NCBI RefSeq assembly: GCF_000344155.1
Contig: NZ_BAOQ01000030.1
Span: forward strand, 1 to 64,000
Source of the DNA: Gordonia paraffinivorans NBRC 108238
GTDB taxonomy: Bacteria > Actinomycetota > Actinomycetes > Mycobacteriales > Mycobacteriaceae
DNA length: 64,000 bases
Reading direction: 5' to 3'
A model generated the notes under the pieces. It was not told the DNA's origin. It was given only the letters and a program-made list of their open reading frames with translations, and searched no databases. Shown in pieces: positions 15,937-24,931 of the stretch. The translations under genes were made by a program, and so were the position numbers. Position 1 is the stretch's first letter, and every line of letters begins with the position of its first letter.

Positions 15937-16880
15937 TGGGCGCCGGCGTCCTTCGTGCGCTTCGGGATCAGGTGCATCAGCGTGACGAGGATCGCGCCGA
16001 CCGCGAGGCCGACCAGCGCCGAGACGACGGTCCCGGCGGTCCAGGACAGGACGCTCCCGAATCCGCCGTGGACGAGCTCGCCGAACCAGTGCTCAAGGTG
16101 GTGCAGTTGGTCTGCGGGCCAGTGGAATCCGGCCTCGCCGACGTTGACGATCAGGATGTGGCCGCCGACCCACAGCATCGCGGCGATGCCGACCACCGTG
16201 AGTGTCGCCATGATCTTCGGCATCGCGTTCACCAGACCGCGGCCGACCGATTGGCTGATCCGCGATTCGCGCCGGGCCAGCGCCAGGCCGACGTCGTCCA
16301 TCTTCACGATGAGCGCGACCACGCCGTAGACCAGTGCGGTGATGAGGAACGCGACGACGATCAGGACGATGAGCCTGGTCCAGAACGGCTCGTCCTCGAC
16401 CGACGACAGCGAGATGACCATGATCTCGGCCGACAGGATCAGGTCGGTGCGGATCGCGCCGCGGACCATGGTCTTCTCGAACTCGGGTCCGCCCTGCTTC
16501 GGGCCCGCGTCCTCGTGGTGGCCGCCGCCGATGGCCTCCCAGACCTTCTCCGCCCCCTCGTAGGAGAGGAACAGGCCACCGGCGATCAGCAGGTACGGCA
16601 GCGCGCCGGGGAGGAACTGACTGAGGAGCATCGCCACCGGCAAGATGATCAGCAGCTTGTTGCGGATCGACCCGATCGCGATCTTCCGGACGATCGGCAG
16701 CTCCCGGTCGGGCGTGAACCCGTCGACGTAGCGCGGCGTGACAGCGGTGTCGTCGACGACGACGCCCGCGGCTTTCACGCTGGCCTTGCCGGCCGCGGCC
16801 CCGATGTCGTCGAGGGACGCGGCGGCGGCACGGGTGAGTGTCGCGATGTCGTCGAGCAGGGCGACGAGGCCAGTGGCCAC
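15933..16880 (-). CDS. DUF808 family inner-membrane protein
   Basis: 315 residues. It begins ATGLVALLDDIATL and contains the family's ASLDDIGAAAGKASVKAAGV and VDDTAVTPRYV segments, followed by several membrane helices. Function is unknown for the family (YedI in E. coli). The GTG at 16880 is preferred over an upstream ATG because a strong GGAGG lies five bases before it and homologues start at this point. Confidence 0.85.
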   Translation of the reverse strand: MATGLVALLDDIATLTRAAAASLDDIGAAAGKASVKAAGVVVDDTAVTPRYVDGFTPDRELPIVRKIAIGSIRNKLLIILPVAMLLSQFLPGALPYLLIAGGLFLSYEGAEKVWEAIGGGHHEDAGPKQGGPEFEKTMVRGAIRTDLILSAEIMVISLSSVEDEPFWTRLIVLIVVAFLITALVYGVVALIVKMDDVGLALARRESRISQSVGRGLVNAMPKIMATLTVVGIAAMLWVGGHILIVNVGEAGFHWPADQLHHLEHWFGELVHGGFGSVLSWTAGTVVSALVGLAVGAILVTLMHLIPKRTKDAGAH

Positions 16881-17170
16881 GGGCACCTCCAGTTCGGCCG
16901 GGCCCATCGGTGCGGGCCGTGTCAGAAGAACAGTATGCCGAAGACCCGGTGGCGGCCGGGGATGCCCTCGCCGTCCGGCGCAATCGCGCCGGGGGGAACG
17001 CCGAACCGGCGGGATTCGCCGCCGACATGCGTGTGGCCTGCGCATTCGCATCTCGTGATCGGCGAAATCAATCTGCCACGCGCGGGTTTCCGTGCCGTCA
17101 TGGTCGCGGTGTCGAATGACTGACACGTGGGAGCCACGACGCGCATGGTCGTCGACGACGAGGAGAACTG

Positions 17171-18430
17171 ATGAACGCCATCGAGAACGCCATCGATGCC
17201 CTTCGTGCGGGCCGGCCGGTCCTGGTCACCGACGCCGCCGATCGTGAGAACGAGGGCGACGTCATCCTGGCCGCCGACCGCGTGAGCACCGAGTGGACCG
17301 CCTGGACGGTCCGCAACACCTCGGGTCTGCTGTGCGCGCCGATGACGGGCGAGCGGGCGGACATGCTCGAACTGCCGTCGATGGTGGCGAACAACGAGGA
17401 CCCCAAGGCGACTGCATACACGGTGACGGTCGATGCGGCCGAGGGCGTCACCACCGGGATCTCCGCGGCCGACCGGGCTCACACGCTGCGCATGCTTGCC
17501 GCGGCCGCCGCCGGTCCGCGCGACTTCACCCGTCCCGGGCACGTTCTGCCCCTGCGGGCCCGGCCGGGTGGCGTCCTGGAACGTCCCGGCCACACCGAGG
17601 CGGCCGTCGACCTGTGCACGATCGCCGACATCGCCCCCGTCGGGGTGATCGCCGAACTCGTCGCCGACGACGGATCGATGATGCGCTATCCGCAGGTCGC
17701 CGCGCTGGGGTCGCGGATGGGCCTGCCCGTCCTGACCATCGAGGAACTCGTCAACTACCGCCGGATGCACGACGCCGGACGCTGGACGGTGGGGCCGCGT
17801 GTCCGCCGGGGCGCCGAGACGGTCCTGCCGACCCCGACCGGCGAGCTCCGGGCGATCGGCTATCGGGACACCGAGACCGGCGACGAACACATCGCCCTGA
17901 TCAGCGGCGGGGTCGCCGGCGACGGACTGCGCCGCCCGGCCCCGCTCGTCCGCATCCACTCCGAATGCCTGACGGGAGAAGCCTTCTCGTCGCAGCGCTG
18001 TGAATGCGGTCCGCAGCTCGAGGCCGCGCTGGAACGCATCAGCCACGAGGGCGGGGTCGTCGTCTACCTCCGCGGGCACGAGGGGCGGGGCATCGGCCTG
18101 CTCAAGAAGCTCGCCGCGTACCGCCTGCAGGACCAGGGACTCGACACGGTGGAGGCGAACCTCGAACTCGACGAGCCGGTCGATGGCCGCGAATACGGCG
18201 CTGCCGCTGCTATTCTCGCCGATCTCGGTATCGACCGCGCGCGTCTGCTGACGAACAACCCCGACAAGGTCCGTGCGCTGACCGACTCGGGGATCGCGAT
18301 CGCGCAGCGGGTGCCGCTGATCGTCGGGGTCAAGCCCGCCAACGTGCGCTACCTCGATACCAAGCGTCGTCGACTGGGGCACTTCTTCGACAACGTCGTC
18401 GACGACGGGACGTCGGTCGCCTCGGTGTGA
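17171..18430 (+). CDS. ribBA: Bifunctional DHBP synthase / GTP cyclohydrolase II
   Basis: 419 residues catalysing the two entry reactions of riboflavin synthesis: 3,4-dihydroxy-2-butanone-4-phosphate from ribulose-5-phosphate, and ring opening of GTP. The N-terminal RibB domain shows DAADRENEGD. The C-terminal RibA domain shows the zinc-cysteine cluster ECLTGEAFSSQRCECG and LRGHEGRGIGL. The ATG has GAGGAGAA upstream. No other rib gene is adjacent, so this is an isolated copy. I see no FMN riboswitch in the 290 bases upstream. It may feed flavin demand of the FMN-dependent cluster near 22-30 kb. Confidence 0.93.
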   Translation: MNAIENAIDALRAGRPVLVTDAADRENEGDVILAADRVSTEWTAWTVRNTSGLLCAPMTGERADMLELPSMVANNEDPKATAYTVTVDAAEGVTTGISAADRAHTLRMLAAAAAGPRDFTRPGHVLPLRARPGGVLERPGHTEAAVDLCTIADIAPVGVIAELVADDGSMMRYPQVAALGSRMGLPVLTIEELVNYRRMHDAGRWTVGPRVRRGAETVLPTPTGELRAIGYRDTETGDEHIALISGGVAGDGLRRPAPLVRIHSECLTGEAFSSQRCECGPQLEAALERISHEGGVVVYLRGHEGRGIGLLKKLAAYRLQDQGLDTVEANLELDEPVDGREYGAAAAILADLGIDRARLLTNNPDKVRALTDSGIAIAQRVPLIVGVKPANVRYLDTKRRRLGHFFDNVVDDGTSVASV

Positions 18431-18464
18431 TTCCCGGTTCCGCGGAGACCCGGGCGAGACGGAC

Positions 18465-18526
18465 ATCGCGGGGCGGGACCCGGAATCGCATGTGAGGATG
18501 TGCGATTCAAAGCCCCGCCCCGCGAT
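18465..18526. terminator. Nested bidirectional terminator hairpin
   Basis: A 13-bp perfect stem, ATCGCGGGGCGGG (18465-18477) with CCCGCCCCGCGAT (18514-18526), encloses a second perfect stem GAATCGCA/TGCGATTC (18483-18490, 18501-18508). It lies between the convergent ribBA and SDR genes and could stop both. Confidence 0.7.
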
Positions 18527-18554
18527 CGTGCATCGGGGTTCGGGTGGAGACCCG

Positions 18555-19337
18555 TCAGGCCGGGATCGCGTCCGGTGATTCGGGGAGCACCTGGCCGCCG
18601 TCGACGGCGATCGCCTGACCGGTGATGTAGCCGGCCTCCCTGGTGGCGAGGAAGGCGGCGAGGGTGCCGATGTCCTCCGGGGTGCCCAGCGCCTTCATCG
18701 GGATCGCGCGGGTCATGCCGGCGATGTAGTCCTCGCCCATCTCCACCAGGCCCTCGGTCAGGATGTTGCCCGGCATGATGGCGTTCACGGTGATCCCACT
18801 GGCCGCGAGCTCGATGGCGGCCGTGCGCATGAAGCCGAGCTGGGCGGCCTTCGACGCCCCGTAGTGCGACCAGTTGGGGAATCCGGTGATCGGCCCGGTG
18901 ATCGACGAGGTGATGATCACGCGGCCGCTGCCCGAGGCCGTCAGGCCGTCGAGACAGGCCTGGACGGTGAAGACGGTGCCCTTCACGTTGACGTCGAGCA
19001 CTTCCGAGAGCTGGGCGTCGGTCATGGTCGGCAGCGAGGCCTCGGGGAAGATGCCGGCGTTGGCGCAGACGACGTCGATGACGCCGAAGGCGTCCATCGC
19101 CGCCGCGGCCATGGCATCGCACGACTCGCGGCTGCTCACGTCGGTCGGTATCCCGATGATCTTCCCGGCGCCGAGGGCGTCGAGCTCGGCGACACACGCC
19201 TCGATCTCGGCTTCGGACCGGGCGGCGACCGCGACATTGCAGCCGGCGCGGGCGAACACGCCGGCGATACCGCGGCCGATGCCCTTGGTGGCGCCGGTGA
19301 CGATCACGGATCGGCCGGACAGATCGAACAGGGACAT
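18555..19337 (-). CDS. Short-chain dehydrogenase/reductase
   Basis: 260 residues. The Rossmann motif TGATKGIG is near residue 14, NAG near residue 93, and the catalytic Ser and Y-x3-K appear in ITSSIT and YGASK. The C-terminal TGQAIAVDGGQ is typical of FabG-like classical SDRs. The ATG at 19337 has GAGGAGAA upstream. It lies 56 bases downstream of the phosphotransferase gene on the same strand, probably one unit. The substrate is a hydroxy/keto compound of unknown identity. Confidence 0.9.
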   Translation of the reverse strand: MSLFDLSGRSVIVTGATKGIGRGIAGVFARAGCNVAVAARSEAEIEACVAELDALGAGKIIGIPTDVSSRESCDAMAAAAMDAFGVIDVVCANAGIFPEASLPTMTDAQLSEVLDVNVKGTVFTVQACLDGLTASGSGRVIITSSITGPITGFPNWSHYGASKAAQLGFMRTAAIELAASGITVNAIMPGNILTEGLVEMGEDYIAGMTRAIPMKALGTPEDIGTLAAFLATREAGYITGQAIAVDGGQVLPESPDAIPA

Positions 19338-19393
19338 GGTTCTCCTCGGGATCGGTGAGACCGGCGGGCGCCGGTGACGGGGGTGGACGGGAC

Positions 19394-20413
19394 TCAGGCG
19401 GCGGACGATCGGTCGACGGCTCCTCGCAGCCAGTGCGGATCGCCGAGGTAGTTGCGGGCGAGAGCGGCTGTGCCGGACGCGAAATCCTCGCCCAGCTCGC
19501 GGGCCGCGTCGGAATCGGCGTGCGAGGCCACCCACGCGGTCAGCTGGATGCGCCGCAGCAACACGAACGTCGGGATCATCGCCCGATGCTCGTCGGGGAG
19601 CGGGCGGACCGCAGTGTACCCCCGCAGCCAGTCGGCGATCAGCTCTTCGGCCTCGGGGGAGTCCTCGATGAACGACAGCGCGGAGCCGAGATCGGCGAGA
19701 TGCCAGGACCAGCCGCAGTCGTCGAAGTCGATGACGGTGACGACCGGGAGATCGGAGCCAGGGTCGACCATGAGGTTTGCCAGACGCAGATCGGCGTGGA
19801 CGAGCCCGAACCGGTCGGGTCCGGTGCCGAAACGTTGCAGGCGCTCGGCGATGACCTCGGCGGCCGCGGCGATGTCCGCGCGGTCGCGTTCGCTGAGTCC
19901 GGGTGCCTCGCGCCACTGGCCCCACCGCGCACGCGGACCGAGTATCGACTCCACGTCCCAGGTGAACCGGGTGAATCCGGCCGGCGGAGACCACGACATG
20001 CTGTGGTCGTGGAGGTGTGCGGTGACCGTCCCGATGGTGGCGAAGTCCACCATGTCCGGGGATTCCTCCGCGGTGCGGCCGGGCACCACGGTGACCGCGT
20101 CCACCAGCAGGGATCTGTCGTCGACGGTCACCTCGACGACGTCGGAGCCGTCGACCGCGGAGATCGGCGTCGGGGTCGACACCGGGGACTGTGCGCCGAG
20201 GGCCGACATCCAGTGCAGTTCCGAGCGCACGGCGTCGAGCGAGTGGTAGCCGGGACGATGAACCCGCAGGACCATCTGCGAGTTCCCGTCATCGGCCAGG
20301 TAGGTGGCGTTCTCCGACAGGCTCAGCAGGCGCAGCGCCGCGGACGGCGCGAGCCCGTAGAGGGGTAGAGCGGCCTCTGCGAAGGCGCGGTGGTCTGCAG
20401 GCAATCCGGACAC
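19394..20413 (-). CDS. Kinase-like phosphotransferase (APH fold)
   Basis: About 339 residues with the aminoglycoside-phosphotransferase catalytic loop LVHADLRLANLM (HxDxxxxN) and the metal-binding VIDFDDCGW. Many APH-fold enzymes phosphorylate small metabolites or acyl-CoAs rather than antibiotics. The start is uncertain: the frame is open far upstream, and the GTG at 20413 (VSGLPADH) was chosen because conservation-like composition begins there. The downstream SDR suggests a shared catabolic role. It need not confer resistance. Confidence 0.75.
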   Translation of the reverse strand: MSGLPADHRAFAEAALPLYGLAPSAALRLLSLSENATYLADDGNSQMVLRVHRPGYHSLDAVRSELHWMSALGAQSPVSTPTPISAVDGSDVVEVTVDDRSLLVDAVTVVPGRTAEESPDMVDFATIGTVTAHLHDHSMSWSPPAGFTRFTWDVESILGPRARWGQWREAPGLSERDRADIAAAAEVIAERLQRFGTGPDRFGLVHADLRLANLMVDPGSDLPVVTVIDFDDCGWSWHLADLGSALSFIEDSPEAEELIADWLRGYTAVRPLPDEHRAMIPTFVLLRRIQLTAWVASHADSDAARELGEDFASGTAALARNYLGDPHWLRGAVDRSSAA

Positions 20414-20623
20414 CGGAACATCGTCGCGCCGGAGGCACTCTTTAGCAGTCCGAAGGACGGTCTTTTTACCTGCGGTTAGCGAGACGCGGGAAGACGAAAC
20501 AAGGCGGTAACAGCAAACCCGTGCCCGTGACGACAAGTGTTGTCGCACAGCTCATCACGCCGAGCACCCGGTGACCCGCGTCTCAGGGCGCCGGGTCGGC
20601 CGCGGGGACCGGCGACCGCGGGG

Positions 20624-21406
20624 TCAGAGACGGCCGAGGAGCTCGGCCTTCTTCGCGGCGAACTCCTCGTCGGTGAGGATTCCGCGTCGATGCAGGTCGG
20701 CGAGCGACTCGATCGCGGCGACGATGTCCGACGCCCCCTGCGGTGCCGACGCCGCGCCCTGGACGGGTTCCGCCGCCGGGGCCGGGGCGTCCGGCGCGGG
20801 TGCGGCGACCGGCGTCCCCGCGACCTGGTCGGCCCCGGGCTCCACCAGACTCGACACGTCGAACGTGCCGTACTGGCTGGAGAAGGACAGCGAGCCGTAA
20901 CCGGTGCCCTGCTGCTGCTGGACGCCCGAGATCTGGTGGTCTCCGGTGTCGAACACGCGCGTGGTGCCCGCGACCTGGATCGCGAGGCGGCGCGTGCCCG
21001 GGAAGACGGCGTAGCGCAGGTCGTTCTGGGCTCCAGACGAACTAGGGATGCCGAGATCTGCCGGCCACCAATTGCCCGACGTCTGAGCGCCCGACCCGGC
21101 GAACGCGTCGTTCCCGGCCGGGGCCGGCGGGAAGATCTGGATGGTCGCCAGCAGGTTCGACAACTCGTTGCACAGCGAATCGACCCGGGCCTTGAGCGAG
21201 TTGTCGAACATGTCGCCGACCATCGTCATCCCTCCGCGCATCCACTGGCCGGAGCCGCCGAGTTCGGGGATGTTGAACTGCGCCATGGTCCCGCCGCCGG
21301 AGTTCACGGCGAACAGCATCGCCAGCACCGCGTCGCGGGAGATCCCGTAGCGGGCGGAGATGTCGGCGATGGCGGATTCGGCTTCGGGGGTGACCGATGC
21401 GTTCAT
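20624..21406 (-). CDS. SHOCT-domain protein, unknown function
   Basis: 260 residues. The last 30 or so (IESLADLHRRGILTDEEFAAKK) form a SHOCT domain, a short C-terminal helical module thought to mediate oligomerisation. Before it is an alanine/proline-rich linker, and the first 200 residues contain no motif I recognise. The ATG at 21406 (MNASVTPEAE) is preferred over an upstream in-frame start. It is flanked by a terminator hairpin upstream, so it is its own unit. Confidence 0.75.
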   Translation of the reverse strand: MNASVTPEAESAIADISARYGISRDAVLAMLFAVNSGGGTMAQFNIPELGGSGQWMRGGMTMVGDMFDNSLKARVDSLCNELSNLLATIQIFPPAPAGNDAFAGSGAQTSGNWWPADLGIPSSSGAQNDLRYAVFPGTRRLAIQVAGTTRVFDTGDHQISGVQQQQGTGYGSLSFSSQYGTFDVSSLVEPGADQVAGTPVAAPAPDAPAPAAEPVQGAASAPQGASDIVAAIESLADLHRRGILTDEEFAAKKAELLGRL

Positions 21407-21497
21407 GGAGATGTCTTTCGTCGAGGCCGGAGCCCTCAACAGGCTACACAGCTTCGACGGGGACACCGGGATCATCGCGGCCCGGAGCGGGCCGGGA

Positions 21498-21541
21498 CGG
21501 GGTGGTGCGCGGCAGGCGGGGGATCGTCGCGCACCACCCCG
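21498..21541 (-). terminator. Terminator hairpin after the flavin-reductase pair
   Basis: A perfect 14-bp stem, CGGGGTGGTGCGCG (21498-21511) with CGCGCACCACCCCG (21528-21541), begins 12 bases past the flavin-reductase stop on the minus strand. Confidence 0.7.
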
Positions 21542-21553
21542 GGGGCCGGGTGG

Positions 21554-22057
21554 TCAGGCGGACAGCCGTGCGAAGGCCGACCGATGGAAGACGATCGGAT
21601 TCTTGGAGTGATCGTTGGCCAGGCCGATCACCCGCAACACCACGATCTCGTGGTCGCCGGCGACGTGGGAACTCTCGATGGAACACTCGAAATGGACCGG
21701 CGCCTCGTCGAGGAGAAGCGCGCCGCTCGGCAGGACGGTGGTGTCGACGCCGGCGAAGCGCCGGGTCTTGTCCTTCGACGACAACTGCCGGATGACCTCG
21801 GTGTGGGTCTCACCGAGCACGGAGATCCCCAGCGTGGGCAGGCCTCGGAGGACGGGCCAAGTGGTCGAGCTCTGCTGGACCGCGAACATCACCAGCGGCG
21901 GCTCCTGCGAGACACCGACCGCGAACGACGAGGCGACGATGACGGTCGGCTCGTCGCCCGCCATCCCGGCCAGGGCGACGACGCCGGTGGGGAAGGCGCC
22001 GAAGGCCTTTCGGAGTTCGGTGCTGTCGATCTCGGCGGTGGGGATCAACGTGGTCAT
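21554..22057 (-). CDS. Flavin reductase, HpaC/DIM6-NTAB type
   Basis: 167 residues of the split-barrel flavin reductase family (RKAFGAFPTGV near the N-terminus, SSFAVGVSQEPPLVMFAV flavin-binding strand, and HFECSIESSHVAGDHEIVVLR). These enzymes use NAD(P)H to reduce FMN or FAD for a two-component monooxygenase. The ATG at 22057 shares one base with the stop of the SsuE-like gene (TGATG); a GTG three bases earlier is also possible. The likely partner is the monooxygenase at 29.3 kb. Confidence 0.85.
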   Translation of the reverse strand: MTTLIPTAEIDSTELRKAFGAFPTGVVALAGMAGDEPTVIVASSFAVGVSQEPPLVMFAVQQSSTTWPVLRGLPTLGISVLGETHTEVIRQLSSKDKTRRFAGVDTTVLPSGALLLDEAPVHFECSIESSHVAGDHEIVVLRVIGLANDHSKNPIVFHRSAFARLSA

Positions 22058-22569
22058 CACTCACCCGCCGACACGGTCGCAGAGGCGGACGACAGGACCA
22101 CCTGACCCCAACGGTCGATCCAGGGCTGGAAGGCCTCGGCATCGTCGTAGAGCTTGTCCACCACGTAGAGCCCGGCGGCCGGCACCGTGGCGCCGAGCTC
22201 CACGAGCACCGGCTTCAGCAGCAGATCGGGCGCCATGTAGTGGGCGGGTCCCGCGCCGAGCATGAGCGGGATCGCGGTGACGTCCTGCAGCCCGTCGCTG
22301 GTCGAGAACTGATCGAGGAACAATTTGAGCAGGCCGGTGTAGGTCGCCTTGAAGGTGGGGGAGGCGAACACGACCAGGTCGCTGCCGGCGACGGTCTCGA
22401 CCGCCGAAGCGACCGCGGGATCGCCCCACCCCAGGAGCCCGGCGCCGAGGTCGACGACGTCGACCACGTGATCGGGCTCCTTGCCGGTGAGGGTCGACGC
22501 CAGCAGGCTCGCCGCCGTCAATGTCCTCGACGCAGGCTTCGGGTTGCCTGCCACAACGGAAACGATCAC
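22057..22569 (-). CDS. NAD(P)H-dependent FMN reductase, flavodoxin-fold (SsuE/MsuE-like)
   Basis: 170 residues starting VSVVAGNPKPASRT, the flavodoxin-like phosphate-binding loop, with FASPTFKATYTGLLKLFLDQF as the second flavin-contact region of the SsuE/MsuE family. Such reductases supply FMNH2 to alkanesulfonate- or DszA-type monooxygenases. It is the first gene of a two-gene unit with the HpaC-type reductase, and follows the GntR regulator by 82 bases on the same strand. Confidence 0.88.
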   Translation of the reverse strand: MIVSVVAGNPKPASRTLTAASLLASTLTGKEPDHVVDVVDLGAGLLGWGDPAVASAVETVAGSDLVVFASPTFKATYTGLLKLFLDQFSTSDGLQDVTAIPLMLGAGPAHYMAPDLLLKPVLVELGATVPAAGLYVVDKLYDDAEAFQPWIDRWGQVVLSSASATVSAGE

Positions 22570-22651
22570 GATGCTTCCCCTTCGAATGTCGCGGTGTTGA
22601 TCTCACCAGCAGCGTGCGCGCGCGACATTGCCGAAGCGTCAAGCGATCATT

Positions 22652-23509
22652 TCACACAGATTGCGCCACAGTGCCCACCCGATCTGCGCCGGTGTGGGCC
22701 TCGCGCGAATCGGTGAACGCCGATTCCCGCCCGGGCGGAACAGGATTCGGATCGGGGCACCACGTCAGATCGGAGTGGTCGACCTGCGATTCGAAGCGGA
22801 CCAGGTCGGCGCGGAAACGGTCGAAGACGATCTCCAGGGGTGCGCCGTCGGCGGCCGTGTAGAGGATCTCGCGGGACAGCAGGGTCTCTCCGGGGGCGAC
22901 ACCCAGGAGGCGGGCGGTGCGATCGTCGGCGCGTTCGGCGCCGATGGAGACCGCCGCGCCCCCGGGCGCCACGCCGAAGAACTCGGCGAGCGTCCGTGCC
23001 ATCGAGATCGGCTTGTCGCGCAACAGGTTCGGATCGGCGTTGAACCGCGGTGAGAAGTAGGCGCTGCGCATCCCGATGGTCTCGCCGCGGGCGATGAAGG
23101 AGTTCTCCACGAGGCGGACGACGTCGTCGTCGATCTTCAACCGGGAACGGACCAGCGGAAACGTCGGGACGATGCATTGATCGGTCACCTGTATGTGGAC
23201 CTGCTCGCCGCCGGTCACCGCGATGTCGTCAAGCGCCACACCGAGATCGCGGCGATTGACCCGGGTTCCCACGCGTGGCCGGCGGATCACGACGCCGGTC
23301 TCGCTCAGCTCGTTGAGCGCGGCGCGCACCGAACCCCGACTGGAGTTGAACATGATCATGAGGTCTTCTTCGACCGGCTGCGCGTCGATGTCGATGGTGC
23401 CGTTGCGAATCGAGGCGAGTATCAGGTCGCGCACGCGGCGAGAGGACACCTGGCGCCCACGCGCCGAACCTCCGCGCGAACGGGGGTGAAAGCTGGGTGG
23501 CGTCGTCAT
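22652..23509 (-). CDS. GntR/HutC-family regulator with UTRA domain
   Basis: 285 residues. The N-terminal winged helix (residues 20-85; VRDLILASIRNGTID and SSRGSVRAALNELSETGVV) is followed by a UTRA ligand-binding domain (LLSREILYTAADGAPLEIVF). It is divergent from the ABC importer across 278 bases and lies directly upstream of the flavin reductases, so it probably controls both arms according to a cluster substrate. The ATG at 23509 (MTTPPSFHPR) was chosen; an upstream in-frame extension runs through the intergenic region. Confidence 0.85.
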   Translation of the reverse strand: MTTPPSFHPRSRGGSARGRQVSSRRVRDLILASIRNGTIDIDAQPVEEDLMIMFNSSRGSVRAALNELSETGVVIRRPRVGTRVNRRDLGVALDDIAVTGGEQVHIQVTDQCIVPTFPLVRSRLKIDDDVVRLVENSFIARGETIGMRSAYFSPRFNADPNLLRDKPISMARTLAEFFGVAPGGAAVSIGAERADDRTARLLGVAPGETLLSREILYTAADGAPLEIVFDRFRADLVRFESQVDHSDLTWCPDPNPVPPGRESAFTDSREAHTGADRVGTVAQSV

Positions 23510-23558
23510 GATCAGGTTCCGATCGTGAAGAGTGGGGGTTGAACGGCCGATGCAAAGG

Positions 23559-23572
23559 GAGTCTAAGGACTC
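23559..23572. promoter_or_regulatory. Possible GntR operator
   Basis: GAGTC-TAAG-GACTC is a 5-bp inverted repeat in the divergent region between the GntR gene and the importer. Short, and unsupported by a second copy. Confidence 0.3.
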
Positions 23573-23787
23573 TTGCGGCCGAGGTCGCGCCGAGTAGCGC
23601 GCATCACATTCGGCGCAAAACCGATGCGATCGGAGACCCCCGACCTCTTGACCTGCGCAGATCGGTTCCATCTCCCGTTTGTGAACCCGCGCAATTGATC
23701 AGTCACGCCGCGACGCGGGTTTCGAAACAAATCGACCACAGGATCAGGTCCCAACAGATTGATCGACCCGTGGATGGGAGGAGTCGA

Positions 23788-24930
23788 GTGACCGTCGATA
23801 TACGAGTCGACACGGGCATCGCAGATCCGACGCTCGTGACCGGAACCGCCGATGGCGGAACCGGGACAAAGGGATTCGGTGCGCAGTCGGTGCTGTCCCG
23901 ACTGTCGGAGTGGGCCTGGGTGGGCCGCGCCGCCGGCCGCGCGATCGTGAACTTCCTCATCTTCGTGGTGGCGGCCTTCTTCCTCGTCCAGCTGATCCCC
24001 GGCGACCCGCTCGTGTCGTCGTCCGGCGGCCGCCTGTCCGGCGAGGCGTTGGAGAAGGCGCGAGAAGTGTACGAACTCAACGGGTCCCTGGCCTCACAGT
24101 TCTGGTCGTATCTGACCTCGCTGTTCAGCTTCGACCTCGGGGAGTCGATCGCGACGGGTCGCCCGGTCGCCGAGGACATGGCCACGCGCATCCCCGCGAC
24201 GCTCGAGCTGATCGGGACCGGCCTGTTCTTCGCCTGCCTCGTCGCCCTGCCGATGTCGTACTTCGTCGTGACCAAGCCGACCAACCGCTTCGCGAAAGTC
24301 CTGCGCTCCTACGCGAGTTCAGCGGGTGCGATCCCCGAGTACGTGGTCGGCATCCTGTTCCTGTTCGTCTTCTTCGCGACACTGGCCTGGGTGCCCGCAC
24401 CGTCGGGGCGTCTGGATCCCACCCTCATGCCACCGGCCGAGGTCACCGGGTTCCCGATCCTCGACGCGTTCATCGCCGGCGACGCCGAGGCCGCCAACTC
24501 CTACATCTCCCACCTGATCCTCCCGGTGGCGGTGATGGTGGTCTCGCACACGGCTATCCTGGTGAAGTCGCTGATCCTCGCGCTCGACACCGAGATCGAC
24601 AACCCGGCAACGCGATTCCGGATCGCCTCGGGTGCCCCGCGGCGCATCGTGATCGCCAGCGTGTACCGCCGGGCGCTGCCATCGGCGGTGGCGATGCTGG
24701 GCATGATCTTCGGTCTGCTCCTCGGCGGCGCCGTGGTCCTGGAATCGCTGTTCGGCCTCGGCGGCCTCGGCCAGTACGCGGTCGACGCGGTCCGCGCCTC
24801 GGACGTCTTCGCGCTCCGCTCGTTCCTGGTGGTGATCGCCGGTCTCTGCCTGATCGTCTACTTCCTCACCGAGGTGGCCACCGGTCTCCTCGACTCCCGC
24901 CGCCGCGACTCGCGAAACCAGGAGGTCTGA
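23788..24930 (+). CDS. Peptide/nickel-type ABC permease (DppB-like)
   Basis: 380 residues. An unusually long hydrophilic N-terminus of about 50 residues precedes the first helix, followed by LIPGDPL and the DppB-type transmembrane core. The cytoplasmic EAA-like loop is RFRIASGAPRRIVIASVYRRA. The GTG at 23788 has GGGAGGAG just before it. It is the first gene of the importer operon, with one base before the next start. It passes the bound solute across the membrane with its partner permease. Confidence 0.88.
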   Translation: MTVDIRVDTGIADPTLVTGTADGGTGTKGFGAQSVLSRLSEWAWVGRAAGRAIVNFLIFVVAAFFLVQLIPGDPLVSSSGGRLSGEALEKAREVYELNGSLASQFWSYLTSLFSFDLGESIATGRPVAEDMATRIPATLELIGTGLFFACLVALPMSYFVVTKPTNRFAKVLRSYASSAGAIPEYVVGILFLFVFFATLAWVPAPSGRLDPTLMPPAEVTGFPILDAFIAGDAEAANSYISHLILPVAVMVVSHTAILVKSLILALDTEIDNPATRFRIASGAPRRIVIASVYRRALPSAVAMLGMIFGLLLGGAVVLESLFGLGGLGQYAVDAVRASDVFALRSFLVVIAGLCLIVYFLTEVATGLLDSRRRDSRNQEV

Positions 24931-24931
24931 C

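Noticed and set aside
16881-17170. FMN riboswitch in front of ribBA.
   Set aside because: The conserved aptamer blocks of the RFN element are not visible in this stretch; only compositional GC-rich sequence is seen. A covariance-model search would be decisive.
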